Shown one piece after another: positions 23,991 through 33,711 of a stretch of DNA of 46,393 bases (position 1 is the stretch's first letter; every line of letters starts with the position of its first letter). The notes below the pieces were generated by a model. The model worked only from the letters and a program-made list of their open reading frames with translations, was not told the DNA's origin and searched no databases. Source of the stretch: Deltaproteobacteria bacterium. GTDB lineage: Bacteria; Desulfobacterota_D; UBA1144; Nemesobacterales; CSP1-2. The position numbers and the translations under genes are program-made. The stretch is taken from the NCBI GenBank assembly GCA_016187835.1, contig JACPIY010000026.1:1-46393 (forward strand), read 5' to 3'.

Positions 23991-25754
23991 CTACTTTGAA
24001 AGCTCTCTCTCTAACTTGCCTAAGCTCCCCCTAATTCGCTTTAACACATCAGTCTGCTCCTTTATGTTTTTCTTAGCATAAGTAACCTTTTCCTCTCCTG
24101 ATCCAATTTCTAAAATAGCCCTTTCAAGGGCGGATTCAATTCCCGTTAAGGTTGCATTAATCTTGGAAAACAGTTCATCACGAAAATTTCCAAGGCTTTT
24201 TTCTATACGCTCTAGAAAATCATATCTAATCCTTCCGGCATTCTTATCTAGCTCTTCCCTACACTGCTCAAGCATCCTCTTAAGTGCCATCCTTCGGAAT
24301 AAAAACCCGGGCAGAGCAAAGGGTAGGATTTCAAGAGCAAGGGTAGTGTCGAAGAGAGACCCTATCCTGTATTGAAAATAAGTCTCTTCTGCGAGAGTCT
24401 CTACGCTGCTTAGGGTTTCTACTTTAATGTCAAAAATATCTGAGGATAGTTTCTTAATGTAGGCTATTATATCATTGGCTTTAGAGGAAAAACGTCTTGA
24501 AACATTTTCAAATCCCTGCCTTAATTTATCTTCTTCGTGTGTACGCCACTCGTTGAAGATACTTTCAACCTCTCGTCTCATTGCTCTGTCTATTGCTTTT
24601 GTCAGTTCAGTTTTGCCTTTGTCTTTGTGATTTTTATAGTGCTCTTCCATCTTTTTTGTAAGCTCTGGAACCTTTGCTTCTACAAAATTTTTTAAATCGG
24701 ATTCCAGGATTGAAATAAGTTTTTCCTTTTCTCCTCTCAACAGATATTCGAAGTCCTGTTTAGCCTGACTGATTTTTTCTTTTTGAATATTAAACTCGTT
24801 TATCTTCTTTTTAAGTTCTTCTAATGGTATAGAGATGGCTTTCATCTCAAGCTCTATGGACATCATTTCATCTGAGAGGATTTTAAGGGTGTTATTTAGC
24901 GCAGAGCTAAGAACGGCTTTGCCTTTTTCCTTCATAAGAAAATCATTTAGAGCTTTTTCAACATCCGAAATTAAACTACCATCCATTTTTTCCTGATTAT
25001 TGTTTAATCTTGCCTCCAAAGCTACCTTTGCGGATATGGGAAAGATTTTTATGTCTTTTAGACTAGCCTTTTCTTCAATCACTCCCTTTGTGAACTCCAG
25101 CGACTCGGCTCTGTCCTTTTCATCCATCTGGTCAATCTTGTTTTGCAGGAAAAAGATTTTATTTACGTGTTTCCTTATGTCATTCAGGAAGTTGTATTCA
25201 ACTTGACTAATTGGCGGGTCTACGCCTACTAAAAACACTGCAGCATCTACTTTAGATAGATAGTTATAGGTAACATCAGTGTTGTGCTCATAGGTGGAGC
25301 CGATTCCGGGAGTATCTATAATCTGAACTCCGTCTCTCAAATAAGGGGAATCATAATGAACCTCTGCATACTGCACCCCTTTTTGGTTTTCCGGATTTCC
25401 CCTCTCTGTCACGTAATCGGGAAGTTGCTCTAGCGTTATCTCTTTTCTAACACCGTTCTTGAATAAGACTTCTATCTTCAGATTATTTCCGTACTTAATC
25501 ATCGTAATAATAGATGTGAGAGGAACAACAGCCGTAGGAAGTAATCGGCTCCCAAGCAGGGCATTAATAAGAGTGGTTTTTCCTCGCTTAAATTGCCCAA
25601 GAACGGCTAGATTAAAATGGCCATCCAACAGTTTCGCTATAAGTTCTTGAGTGGCTTTTGCAGCGCTTTCATCCTTACGATGAGAAATTAGTTGGTGTAA
25701 ATCCTCCAGGCTCTCTAACAGACAATTTCTTGCTTCTACATAGGACTCCAACAT
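23991..25754 (-). CDS. Dynamin-family GTPase
   Basis: This 587-aa bacterial dynamin-like protein has G1 GQFKRGKT (53-60), the switch region with VVPLTSIIT (about 77-85), G3 DTPGIG (147-152) and G4 NKID (205-208). Long helices typical of the stalk follow (about 300-450). A hydrophobic patch near 470-490 (LALEILPFALPGFLF) may be a membrane-insertion paddle. Such proteins bind and remodel membranes, often in pairs; only one is seen here. It is the last gene of the 13-gene operon under a fluoride riboswitch, 12 nt after the phosphoesterase gene. A link between a dynamin and fluoride response would be new to me. Confidence 0.92.
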   Translation of the reverse strand: MLESYVEARNCLLESLEDLHQLISHRKDESAAKATQELIAKLLDGHFNLAVLGQFKRGKTTLINALLGSRLLPTAVVPLTSIITMIKYGNNLKIEVLFKNGVRKEITLEQLPDYVTERGNPENQKGVQYAEVHYDSPYLRDGVQIIDTPGIGSTYEHNTDVTYNYLSKVDAAVFLVGVDPPISQVEYNFLNDIRKHVNKIFFLQNKIDQMDEKDRAESLEFTKGVIEEKASLKDIKIFPISAKVALEARLNNNQEKMDGSLISDVEKALNDFLMKEKGKAVLSSALNNTLKILSDEMMSIELEMKAISIPLEELKKKINEFNIQKEKISQAKQDFEYLLRGEKEKLISILESDLKNFVEAKVPELTKKMEEHYKNHKDKGKTELTKAIDRAMRREVESIFNEWRTHEEDKLRQGFENVSRRFSSKANDIIAYIKKLSSDIFDIKVETLSSVETLAEETYFQYRIGSLFDTTLALEILPFALPGFLFRRMALKRMLEQCREELDKNAGRIRYDFLERIEKSLGNFRDELFSKINATLTGIESALERAILEIGSGEEKVTYAKKNIKEQTDVLKRIRGSLGKLERELSK

Positions 25755-25766
25755 AGAACAAATCTC

Positions 25767-26474
25767 CTATAACGAATCTCTCAAATGCCCGTATTCTAAA
25801 ACAGTTACTAAATTGCTTTTGATATGAGTATCGAGCGGAGTCGAAAGGATTTTCTCTATTGTCTTATTTATATCGTAGGCGACTCTCTTTATTTCCACCT
25901 CGCCATCATTCCATACGGCATAAGACGCCACTGCCGGAACGTCTTTTGACTGCCCAACACTACCGGGATTGATAACTGTTGTTTTCCCTATTTTCTTAAT
26001 CATGGAAATATGGGTATGACCAAGAAGCACAAAATCGGCATCTATTCCTTCTAGCTCTTCCTGCCAAACATAATCAGGTGAATCCGGGGGCAGATATTTA
26101 AAAAGGTTATCAGTTGGTGTTGCATGCACAAGGAGGAAACTAACTCTCCCAAGTTCCAGCACCATATTTGAAGGAAGAGAACCCAGATAAAATGTCTCTT
26201 CATTTCCAAGTATTTCCCACATAAGCTCTCTTGACTTTACGGACATCTGCCTGAAAGCATTACTGCATTTGCAGTCTACCCTGAAGGCCACGGCGTTATC
26301 GTGATTTCCGCGTACAACGGCATGAGCATTCTTTTTTATGAAATCTATGCACTCCATTGGACTCGGACCGTAATCAACCAAATCTCCCAAGCAGAGAAGG
26401 AAATCATACTCCTCCTTTATAGCCTCTAGTGCCTCGATATTCGCGTGTATATCTGAAAGGATTAGAATCCTCAT
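25767..26474 (-). CDS. Calcineurin-like metallophosphoesterase (YfcE/MJ0936 type)
   Basis: This 235-aa protein has the dimetal motifs ILSDIHANIEAL (D8, H10), LGDLVDYGPSP, VRGNHDNAV, LVHATPT and LLGHTHISM, all intact. Such enzymes hydrolyse phosphodiesters or phosphomonoesters; the substrate is unknown. Near the C-terminus, KILSTPLDTHIKSN is encoded by a copy of the dispersed repeat (GATATGAGTATCGAGCGGAGTCGAAAGGA, 25821-25849), inserted in frame. It sits between the second DUF6062-like gene and the dynamin gene in the operon. Confidence 0.9.
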   Translation of the reverse strand: MRILILSDIHANIEALEAIKEEYDFLLCLGDLVDYGPSPMECIDFIKKNAHAVVRGNHDNAVAFRVDCKCSNAFRQMSVKSRELMWEILGNEETFYLGSLPSNMVLELGRVSFLLVHATPTDNLFKYLPPDSPDYVWQEELEGIDADFVLLGHTHISMIKKIGKTTVINPGSVGQSKDVPAVASYAVWNDGEVEIKRVAYDINKTIEKILSTPLDTHIKSNLVTVLEYGHLRDSL

Positions 26475-26512
26475 AGAAATATCCTCCGTTTATTAGTCGC
26501 TAATCCAAATTT

Positions 26513-27205
26513 CTATAACTCCTTGCCTGCAAAGAATCCCATAGCTTTAATCCAAGCTTTCTCCTTCTCCACTTCGTAAGGTTGCTCAGCTAGAGTGCTT
26601 GAACATTTTTCAAGGTCAACGCTTAATCTGTTTAACTCCCTCAACTGTTTTTCAATAAGAGTGAGACCTACGTTAGGAGGTGCGAAGTGCAAAGCCTGGT
26701 CAAAGTGATTCATACATAATCCAGATGAGCCGAAGTAAAGTTCTTTAATCTCTGTATCCTCAAGATATTTGACCAACTGCTGAATCCACAAGGTTGACGT
26801 ACTTGATATTTGGCCGCAAATCGGACAAATGTTGGATGGTTTGATTTCCTCTCTAGTATCTTTGTATCCTTGAGAAGCTATCTTTTCTAACTTCCTAAGT
26901 GTGTCTTTAACTAGATAGCGATACAGAAAGGACATTTGATCTCCCTTTTTCATCTCTGCTATATTCCAAGCGTGTTTACTACAAAAACCGTTAGATTTTA
27001 ATACTCTCTTTATCCAGGGTAGCTCTCCGTAATGGTTATAAAAGAACCACCAGTAAAATTTCTCCAACTCCTCTTCACAAAATGAGCAAACTGGGCAATC
27101 GCCTTGCTTTCGTAGCATATGTGCCAAAGTGCCTTTAAAGTATTTTCCTGAGCTCTGACTTCGATTTTGCCAAAAGAGTTTTCTAAGTAGTGTCCAAACT
27201 TCCAT
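26513..27205 (-). CDS. DUF6062-like Cys-rich protein, copy 2
   Basis: This 230-aa paralogue of the preceding operon gene is of unknown function. Four conserved Cys/His blocks are visible: GDCPVCSFCEEELEKFYWW, NGFCSKHAW, ICPICGQIS and GLCMNHFDQAL. This duplicated CPxC ... C-x2-H arrangement looks like two metal sites. The protein has no signal peptide and is probably cytosolic. It ends KAWIKAMGFFAGKEL, nearly the same tail as its partner (TAWIRAIKFFVGKEL), which shows a tandem duplication. The family name is recalled from pattern and should be checked by profile search. Confidence 0.75.
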   Translation of the reverse strand: MEVWTLLRKLFWQNRSQSSGKYFKGTLAHMLRKQGDCPVCSFCEEELEKFYWWFFYNHYGELPWIKRVLKSNGFCSKHAWNIAEMKKGDQMSFLYRYLVKDTLRKLEKIASQGYKDTREEIKPSNICPICGQISSTSTLWIQQLVKYLEDTEIKELYFGSSGLCMNHFDQALHFAPPNVGLTLIEKQLRELNRLSVDLEKCSSTLAEQPYEVEKEKAWIKAMGFFAGKEL

Positions 27206-27219
27206 TTTGTTGCGATCTA

Positions 27220-27933
27220 CTAAAGTTCTTTACCGACAAAAAATTTAATAGCCCTGATCCAAGCCGTTTGTTCTTCACCCTTTGGTTCGTGTGCGTAGCG
27301 ATAATCCCGCTTGCGCGAGTACTCTTCTAAATCGCTGTTTATTTTTCTAAGCACTTCGGTTTGCTTTTGGATCAATGTTTCTACTGCTTCGGGGGGTGCA
27401 GATTCAAGGGCTAGGTTAAAGTGGTTCATACACAACCCGTAAGAGTCAAGATAAAGCTCCTTGATTTCTTGATCTTTTAAATCCATAAGCAGGTTTTCAA
27501 TCCATGTAGTAGTTCTTTCGGAGATAGACTTGCAAATTGGGCAAACTTCGATTGGCTGAAGCTGTTTCTTAATCTCTTTTAGGTGTTTATTATTTATTAC
27601 TTTCCTAATCCTACTTTTATTAAGCTCAAGTTTCTTAAGCTCTTCAGATACTCTCTCCAATTTCACAATTGTAGATTTGACCAGGTACTCATATACCAGA
27701 GACATTTCATGGTCCTTTCCTTTACGAATTAAATCCCAAGAATGTTTACTGCAAAACCCCATGGAATCTAGGATCTTAGCTATCCAGGTCGTGTCGTTGT
27801 AGTATTCGTTAAAATACCAGCGATAGAAGTATTCTAGGTCTTCCTTGCAGAGCAGGCACACGGGGCAATCCTCAACATTTCTCAGGGCTTCGATTAAGGA
27901 GGGTGATTTGTTGAATAAGGCAAGTGTTACCAT
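27220..27933 (-). CDS. DUF6062-like Cys-rich protein, copy 1
   Basis: This 237-aa protein is a close relative of the next gene downstream. It has EDCPVCLLCKEDLEYFYRW, MGFCSKHSW, VCPICKSIS and GLCMNHFNLAL, giving the same two predicted metal-binding clusters. A lysine-rich stretch (about residues 95-120) between the halves is longer than in copy 2. It follows the ribbon-helix-helix/coiled-coil gene by 6 nt and precedes its twin by 14 nt. Function is unknown; conservation of both copies in one operon suggests a heteromeric or staged role. Confidence 0.75.
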   Translation of the reverse strand: MVTLALFNKSPSLIEALRNVEDCPVCLLCKEDLEYFYRWYFNEYYNDTTWIAKILDSMGFCSKHSWDLIRKGKDHEMSLVYEYLVKSTIVKLERVSEELKKLELNKSRIRKVINNKHLKEIKKQLQPIEVCPICKSISERTTTWIENLLMDLKDQEIKELYLDSYGLCMNHFNLALESAPPEAVETLIQKQTEVLRKINSDLEEYSRKRDYRYAHEPKGEEQTAWIRAIKFFVGKEL

Positions 27934-27939
27934 GGAAAT

Positions 27940-28395
27940 TTAATTCCCGCTCAGTCTTTGTTTAAGAATATATTTCCTCACAATCTTTGTATCCACTATC
28001 TCTTCTTGTTGGTTATAATCAACTAGAATCTTGAGGGCACTTTTAAAGCTTTTATTCAATGCTTTTGCGCCTGTCAATTTTATTGAAATGGTTTTATTGT
28101 CAGAAAAGAGTTCAAAGTACTCATACCTTAGAGCGGCATTCCTGCTGGAGAGCCTTCTGTAGTCAGGGATCATCCTTGCTAGCTCTAAATCCAGGTCTTT
28201 TTTTCTGCTAACGAGTTCAGATAGTTCTTTTTCCATCTCGTCTAGGTTATAAACTCCATCAACTCCAAATGTGATAGCCCAACCCAGTATTTCTTCTTTA
28301 GTCCAATCTATTTTGGGTGCTATTTGCTTTAGGTCAGCATAAAGCTCTAAGGGAAGTGATACTGAAATCTTCTTATTTTTATACCCTATTGCCAT
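27940..28395 (-). CDS. Ribbon-helix-helix-like protein with coiled coil, B
   Basis: This 151-aa protein has an N-terminal strand-helix-helix (KKISVSLPLELYADLKQIAPKI..., residues 8-45) resembling Arc/CopG DNA-binding domains. A heptad-like region (DEMEKELSELVSRKKDLDLELARM) follows, then a globular tail. It begins directly after the stop of the similar gene upstream with no gap. It could be an autoregulator of the operon or a structural coiled-coil partner. No recognition of a named family. Confidence 0.6.
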   Translation of the reverse strand: MAIGYKNKKISVSLPLELYADLKQIAPKIDWTKEEILGWAITFGVDGVYNLDEMEKELSELVSRKKDLDLELARMIPDYRRLSSRNAALRYEYFELFSDNKTISIKLTGAKALNKSFKSALKILVDYNQQEEIVDTKIVRKYILKQRLSGN

Positions 28396-30056
<1,661 letters not shown>

Positions 30057-30093
30057 TTAAGCCTCCTAACTTTCTTCAAAAAGTCATACCAAT

Positions 30094-30546
30094 CTACTCT
30101 CTGGATTCACTTACTTTAGCTTCTATTCTTAAGCTTATTTCAATAAGCTCCTTCACCTTAGGGTCCCATAGGTCAGCAAGCTCTTTTGGTGTTTTACCGT
30201 ATCTATCCAGTTCGCCACTTACCATGTCGCAGAGCGCCTCCCAGATATGTGCAGCTTCTGCCCGCACATTCCTCGCTATTGATTCTTCTCTTGGTTTAAG
30301 ATTAAGCTCATCTTTTAATTCTCTTATGATCTTTCGCATTTTTTCAACATCTTGAAGCACTGAATTTCGAACCTTGTCACCCGGTTGATCATTTACCCTA
30401 TAGGTTATTTTCTCCCTATCCTGAACAATTAATAGCCGCTCAATTAGCTCAATGGACTTTTCTAGCATGTATAAACCCGCTGTTATAACTCTCTGATGGT
30501 ATTGATTAATCTCCATATTATCTACCAGGGGATCAGGCGTTATCAA
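30094..30546 (-). CDS. Helical protein, paralogue A (unknown family)
   Basis: This 150-aa, almost all-helical protein is of unknown function. It shares a pattern with the gene at 32627..33076: MEINQYHQRV/MEISRNHKTR, then IRELKDELNLKPREES/INHIVQELNLERRREE, IWEAL.../VNLEE..., and YGKTPKELADLWDPKVKELIEIS/YGEVPDELREFIDPRVDEIMSLV. The start is a TTG at 30546 preceded by AAGGAATAGTTA; an ATG lies 30 nt downstream. It lies between DUF47 and eno. Confidence 0.7.
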   Translation of the reverse strand: MITPDPLVDNMEINQYHQRVITAGLYMLEKSIELIERLLIVQDREKITYRVNDQPGDKVRNSVLQDVEKMRKIIRELKDELNLKPREESIARNVRAEAAHIWEALCDMVSGELDRYGKTPKELADLWDPKVKELIEISLRIEAKVSESRE

Positions 30547-30558
30547 TAACTATTCCTT

Positions 30559-31158
30559 CTAAGACGTTTTTGCCACATCTTCACAGCGGTCAATCGCCTC
30601 TTCGAGTGTTTCGTAGATGTCCTTCCATTTGATTATCTCAACCGGGTCAGAAGCTGAATTAAATAAATCGGAAAGTGCCTTCCTATAGGTTCTATCTGCT
30701 TCGTTCTCAAGCCGATTGGTTTCGATACAGATGTCGAAGATCAAACTATGCTCCTTCAAATTCCTGAGCCCATTTACACCTTTTGTCACCTGTTCTACAG
30801 CTCTCCCAAGTATATCAGTTAAAGCTATAGCCTCGGGGATCGCTGTCTTTATTTTGTAAAAGAAGACTCTCTCGCAGACAGAGTCAATAAGGTCAAGGAC
30901 ATCATCTATCTTTGTTATAAGAGCATAAATGGATTCACGGTCAATCGGGGTAACAAATGTTTTATGCAGACTGGATACGGTTTCATGTGTTATATGGTCG
31001 GCTTCGTGTTCAACATATTTTATCTGCCTGGCTTTCTCATCAACATTTGATAAATCCTGCATCATCTCCTCAAGGAGCCCTATTCCACGAAGCATCTTCT
31101 CGGATGCCCCATCAAAGTAGTCAAAAAATTTTTCTTCTTTAGGCAAAAATCTAAACAT
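30559..31158 (-). CDS. DUF47 / PhoU-like protein (Pit accessory type)
   Basis: This 199-aa helical-bundle protein matches the DUF47 pattern. It has FRFLPKEEKFFDYFDGASEKM at the N-terminus, YVEHEADHITHETVSSLHKTFVTPIDRESIYALITKIDDVLDLID in the middle, and ETNRLENEADRTYRKALSDLF near the C-terminus. The acidic EHEAD and ENEAD motifs are the predicted metal-cluster ligands of PhoU-like proteins. DUF47 genes usually sit beside a Pit phosphate transporter; none is present here. In this operon it follows the HEAT gene and precedes helical paralogue A. Confidence 0.88.
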   Translation of the reverse strand: MFRFLPKEEKFFDYFDGASEKMLRGIGLLEEMMQDLSNVDEKARQIKYVEHEADHITHETVSSLHKTFVTPIDRESIYALITKIDDVLDLIDSVCERVFFYKIKTAIPEAIALTDILGRAVEQVTKGVNGLRNLKEHSLIFDICIETNRLENEADRTYRKALSDLFNSASDPVEIIKWKDIYETLEEAIDRCEDVAKTS

Positions 31159-31171
31159 AAGGTCTCCTTTT

Positions 31172-32134
31172 TCACTCTTTGTCTTTGGATTTTTGTAATA
31201 TTCCCTCTAAATACTCAATGGCTTTCTCCGAGAGAAGTATTCTCTCTCCTTTACCATTCTCTATTGCCTTCTCACTGAGAGCGTTCTCAATATATGGTAA
31301 AGCTGCCGAATTAAGTTCGAGTAGAGCATCAATACACAAGATAAGGGTATACCAATCACTCTCATTTAATCCGGCTATGAGTTCTGGGATAACTTTTACG
31401 ATTTCATCTTTATTAGCGCCAATTTCTAATAGAGCCAAAGCCGAAGACAACCTAACTTCCCATTCTTCGTCTTCGAGTCTTTTAAGAAGCGGTCGGATAG
31501 CTCTGGGATCACCAATTTCCCCTAATAGTCTAGCGGCCTCAGCCCGTCTTTTTACACTCAGATTTTTTTCATCTTTGAAGGAAGTGCATTTTTTTCTGAC
31601 CAATGTTTCTATAAGTAGTATAACAACATCTTTGTCAAATTGAAGCAATGCTTTACTCGCAGTCTCTCCTGCATAGTCATCTTCGAGCAGTTCGATTATA
31701 TAGGGTATAGCTCTCTTTTCTCTGAAAGTTGCAAGAGCCTCGGCTGCGTCTCTTAAATGATTCTCTTTTAGACACTTAAGTAGCGGTTCTATTGCCCTCT
31801 CATCGCCTAATATTCCAAGCTGCCTGGCGGCTTGATTTCTCACGGTTTCTTCAGCAAAGCGAACCTGAGGGTCGAGTAAGTCGAGGTCGCACAAATCCAG
31901 CACCTCTATAAGTCCCTGAACAGTCTCTTCACCGCCGATCATTCCGAGGGCTTCGGCCGCCAGGCAGCGTGGTTCCGAGAAAAGGGATGGAGGAGAAAGC
32001 AAAAAACTAACAAGCGGCTTTACCGCTATCTTTCCGTATTTAATTAATTCGAGCAACACACTCATATTATTCCCAAGGTTATTAAGACCCTCTACCAGTT
32101 TTTCTATTTCTTTTTCCCGATAGATTTTAGCCAT
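31172..32134 (-). CDS. HEAT-repeat (PBS lyase-type) scaffold protein
   Basis: This 320-aa solenoid protein has repeated units such as EALGMIGGEETVQGLIEVL, RQLGILGDERAIEPLLKCL, EALATFREKRAIPYIIELL and RLLGEIGDPRAIRPLLKRL. These are short HEAT/PBS-lyase repeats running through most of the chain. No catalytic residues are seen; such solenoids act as protein-binding platforms. It overlaps the preceding zinc-ribbon/HEAT gene by 8 nt and is 13 nt from DUF47. In context it may scaffold the operon's other products. Confidence 0.85.
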   Translation of the reverse strand: MAKIYREKEIEKLVEGLNNLGNNMSVLLELIKYGKIAVKPLVSFLLSPPSLFSEPRCLAAEALGMIGGEETVQGLIEVLDLCDLDLLDPQVRFAEETVRNQAARQLGILGDERAIEPLLKCLKENHLRDAAEALATFREKRAIPYIIELLEDDYAGETASKALLQFDKDVVILLIETLVRKKCTSFKDEKNLSVKRRAEAARLLGEIGDPRAIRPLLKRLEDEEWEVRLSSALALLEIGANKDEIVKVIPELIAGLNESDWYTLILCIDALLELNSAALPYIENALSEKAIENGKGERILLSEKAIEYLEGILQKSKDKE

Positions 32135-32630
32135 TACACCGACGCCTCTCTAATACAGCGGTTAGTTTATCCAGGGAAACACTAGCAGATTCTCTGACAT
32201 AATTACTGCAATCCCTAGTTGCTCTTTTTAAAGCCTCTATAACTTCGTCTTGCCCACTAAAATTACTAAGAACGGTTGCGGCTTTACCTCTTACCAGGAA
32301 TGAACGACTGTTTAGCATCTTAATTAAAAACGGCACTGCCCTCTCGCCTCCGATTTTACCAAGGGCTTCAGCAATTTCCTCTATGAGAAAGTAATCATTA
32401 GTTTTGCTGAGCAAATCAATAAGCGGCTTTATAGCTACTCGCTCACGTCTCTCACCCAGGATGTAGCAGGCTCTATATACAGTAGATGGCTCGAAATGAT
32501 TCAAAGAATGTAAGAGTTTCTCGGTGTAGCTTTTCTCATCCCACTCTTTTATGTTTCTGCCGCAGTGTGGACAGTCATTTTCATCCTTTGAAACCTCAGC
32601 CCAGCAAAATGGACAGAAATGGTGAATCAT
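32127..32630 (-). CDS. Zinc-ribbon plus HEAT-repeat protein
   Basis: This 167-aa protein starts with a zinc ribbon (HFCPFCWAEVSKDENDCPHCG, two CPxC pairs). HEAT repeats follow (YILGERRERVAIKPLIDLL; EALGKIGGERAVPFLIKML; TVLSNFSGQDEVIEALKRA). Its start overlaps the upstream helical gene by 4 nt and its end overlaps the longer HEAT gene by 8 nt, showing coupled translation. It probably acts as an adaptor with the 320-aa HEAT protein; binding partners are not known. Confidence 0.8.
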   Translation of the reverse strand: MIHHFCPFCWAEVSKDENDCPHCGRNIKEWDEKSYTEKLLHSLNHFEPSTVYRACYILGERRERVAIKPLIDLLSKTNDYFLIEEIAEALGKIGGERAVPFLIKMLNSRSFLVRGKAATVLSNFSGQDEVIEALKRATRDCSNYVRESASVSLDKLTAVLERRRCNG

Positions 32631-33076
32631 AGCTTTTCTCCTTGTATTTCTCTATTTTTATATTTTGAACTGGCAATCTTACAAATTTCATTAACCAGAC
32701 TCATTATTTCATCTACCCGCGGGTCTATAAATTCCCGGAGTTCATCTGGGACTTCTCCATAACCACGAAGCCTTTTTGATTTTATCTCCTCCAGATTTAC
32801 CCACTGAATAGTCATAGAACCTAGTATTCGGCTTTTCGTCTCTTCTCTTCGTCTCTCCAAGTTCAGTTCTTGAACTATATGGTTTATCAACTCTTTTATA
32901 CTCTCTATGCGTTTTAGAATTAAGACCTTTTCCCAGGAAGAGAGATTATCTACGGTTTCGGTCATGATTTTTCTCCGATTAGTACTCTTTATAATCTTCT
33001 CCACGTCGGAGATCGTATCCTCAAGAACCTGCATAGATACGGCAAGACGTGTCTTATGGTTTCGTGATATTTCCAT
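32627..33076 (-). CDS. Helical protein, paralogue B (unknown family)
   Basis: This 149-aa all-helical protein is a paralogue of 30094..30546 by shared motif order (see that entry). The ATG follows AAAAAGGAACAGAC. It is the second gene of the operon if the 88-codon ORF upstream is real, otherwise the first. No enzymatic signature or membrane segment is seen. Confidence 0.7.
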   Translation of the reverse strand: MEISRNHKTRLAVSMQVLEDTISDVEKIIKSTNRRKIMTETVDNLSSWEKVLILKRIESIKELINHIVQELNLERRREETKSRILGSMTIQWVNLEEIKSKRLRGYGEVPDELREFIDPRVDEIMSLVNEICKIASSKYKNREIQGEKL

Positions 33077-33204
33077 GTCTGTTCCTTTTTATGAATCTAC
33101 GTTTTTTCTTTATTGTGGGCTTCGTGTCCATTCATGATTATCTTCCCTGCCTCTTGTAACCAAAGGTTTTTTCCCAAGGGGTAAATCAATGAGATTTTTT
33201 CTTT

Positions 33205-33471
33205 TCATATTTTAGTAACCTCATTAAATGTAGAATAGGATTTGAGCAGCAAAGAATGGTTTTTCCTTAGCTCAAGGCTGACTAGAGGACTTCTTTGTGC
33301 TAGAGGCACTCTGGGTGTGGGTTTGGAATTAACAGTTAGCCTCTTAGGTTTAGATAAGGGCTTTTTATAAATAAATCCCTCTCCGTAGAAGACATTACGT
33401 AATACGTACCTTATCTTTTTCCACACGAAAAAAGATCTTGCACTATTCAGGGCATTGTTTGGGTGAGTCAT
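33205..33471 (-). CDS. Small basic protein at the head of the operon
   Basis: This 88-aa Lys/Arg-rich ORF (MTHPNNALNSARSFFVWKKIRYVL...) begins after GAGGTAGGAG and lies between the fluoride aptamer and the first clear operon gene. It has no recognised family and its C-terminal half is low-complexity and Pro/Ser-rich. It could be a real small protein, a leader ORF or chance; the ribosome site and location give modest support. The 128-nt gap after it contains a fragment of the GACACGAAG repeat. Confidence 0.4.
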   Translation of the reverse strand: MTHPNNALNSARSFFVWKKIRYVLRNVFYGEGFIYKKPLSKPKRLTVNSKPTPRVPLAQRSPLVSLELRKNHSLLLKSYSTFNEVTKI

Positions 33472-33539
33472 CTCCTACCTCTAAACTCATCTTGAAGGCA
33501 TTTCGATAAGACAAATTAGCCTCCGTCGGAATTTATTCT

Positions 33540-33599
33540 GGTAGGAGTTATTAACTGCCCCGGTCGGGTCAGTAATTAGAGGTGAACTCCATCACCTTA
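33540..33599 (-). promoter_or_regulatory. Fluoride riboswitch (crcB motif), second copy
   Basis: The minus strand reads AAGGTGATGGAGTTCACC, a stem GGTGA/TCACC with loop TGGAGT. The stem ACTGACCC-gacc-GGGGCAGT and then TTAATAACTCCTACC follow. Loop GGAGT pairs with ACTCC as the crcB pseudoknot. ATGGAGTTC, CCGGGGCAGTT and ACTCCT are shared with the aptamer at 18320, while the first stem differs but stays paired (GGCA/TGCC versus GGTGA/TCACC), a covariation that argues for RNA function. TGATGAC is TAATAAC here, a departure from consensus. It directs the enolase/dynamin operon. Confidence 0.82.
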
Positions 33600-33602
33600 A
33601 CT

Positions 33603-33630
33603 AATATATACAACCCGCTCGTATTGTCAA
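33603..33630 (-). promoter_or_regulatory. Sigma-70-type promoter of the enolase/dynamin operon
   Basis: On the minus strand TTGACA (33625-33630), a 16-bp spacer and TATATT (33603-33608) would start transcription at the first bases of the fluoride aptamer. The form is identical to the promoter before the first fluoride riboswitch. Confidence 0.8.
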
Positions 33631-33711
33631 TTTTTGGCGGGTTCTAAATTTTACTTGACCTCATTGACTTTTTTTTATAATATATGATTCCAAGGAGAAT
33701 AGGGGAACAGA

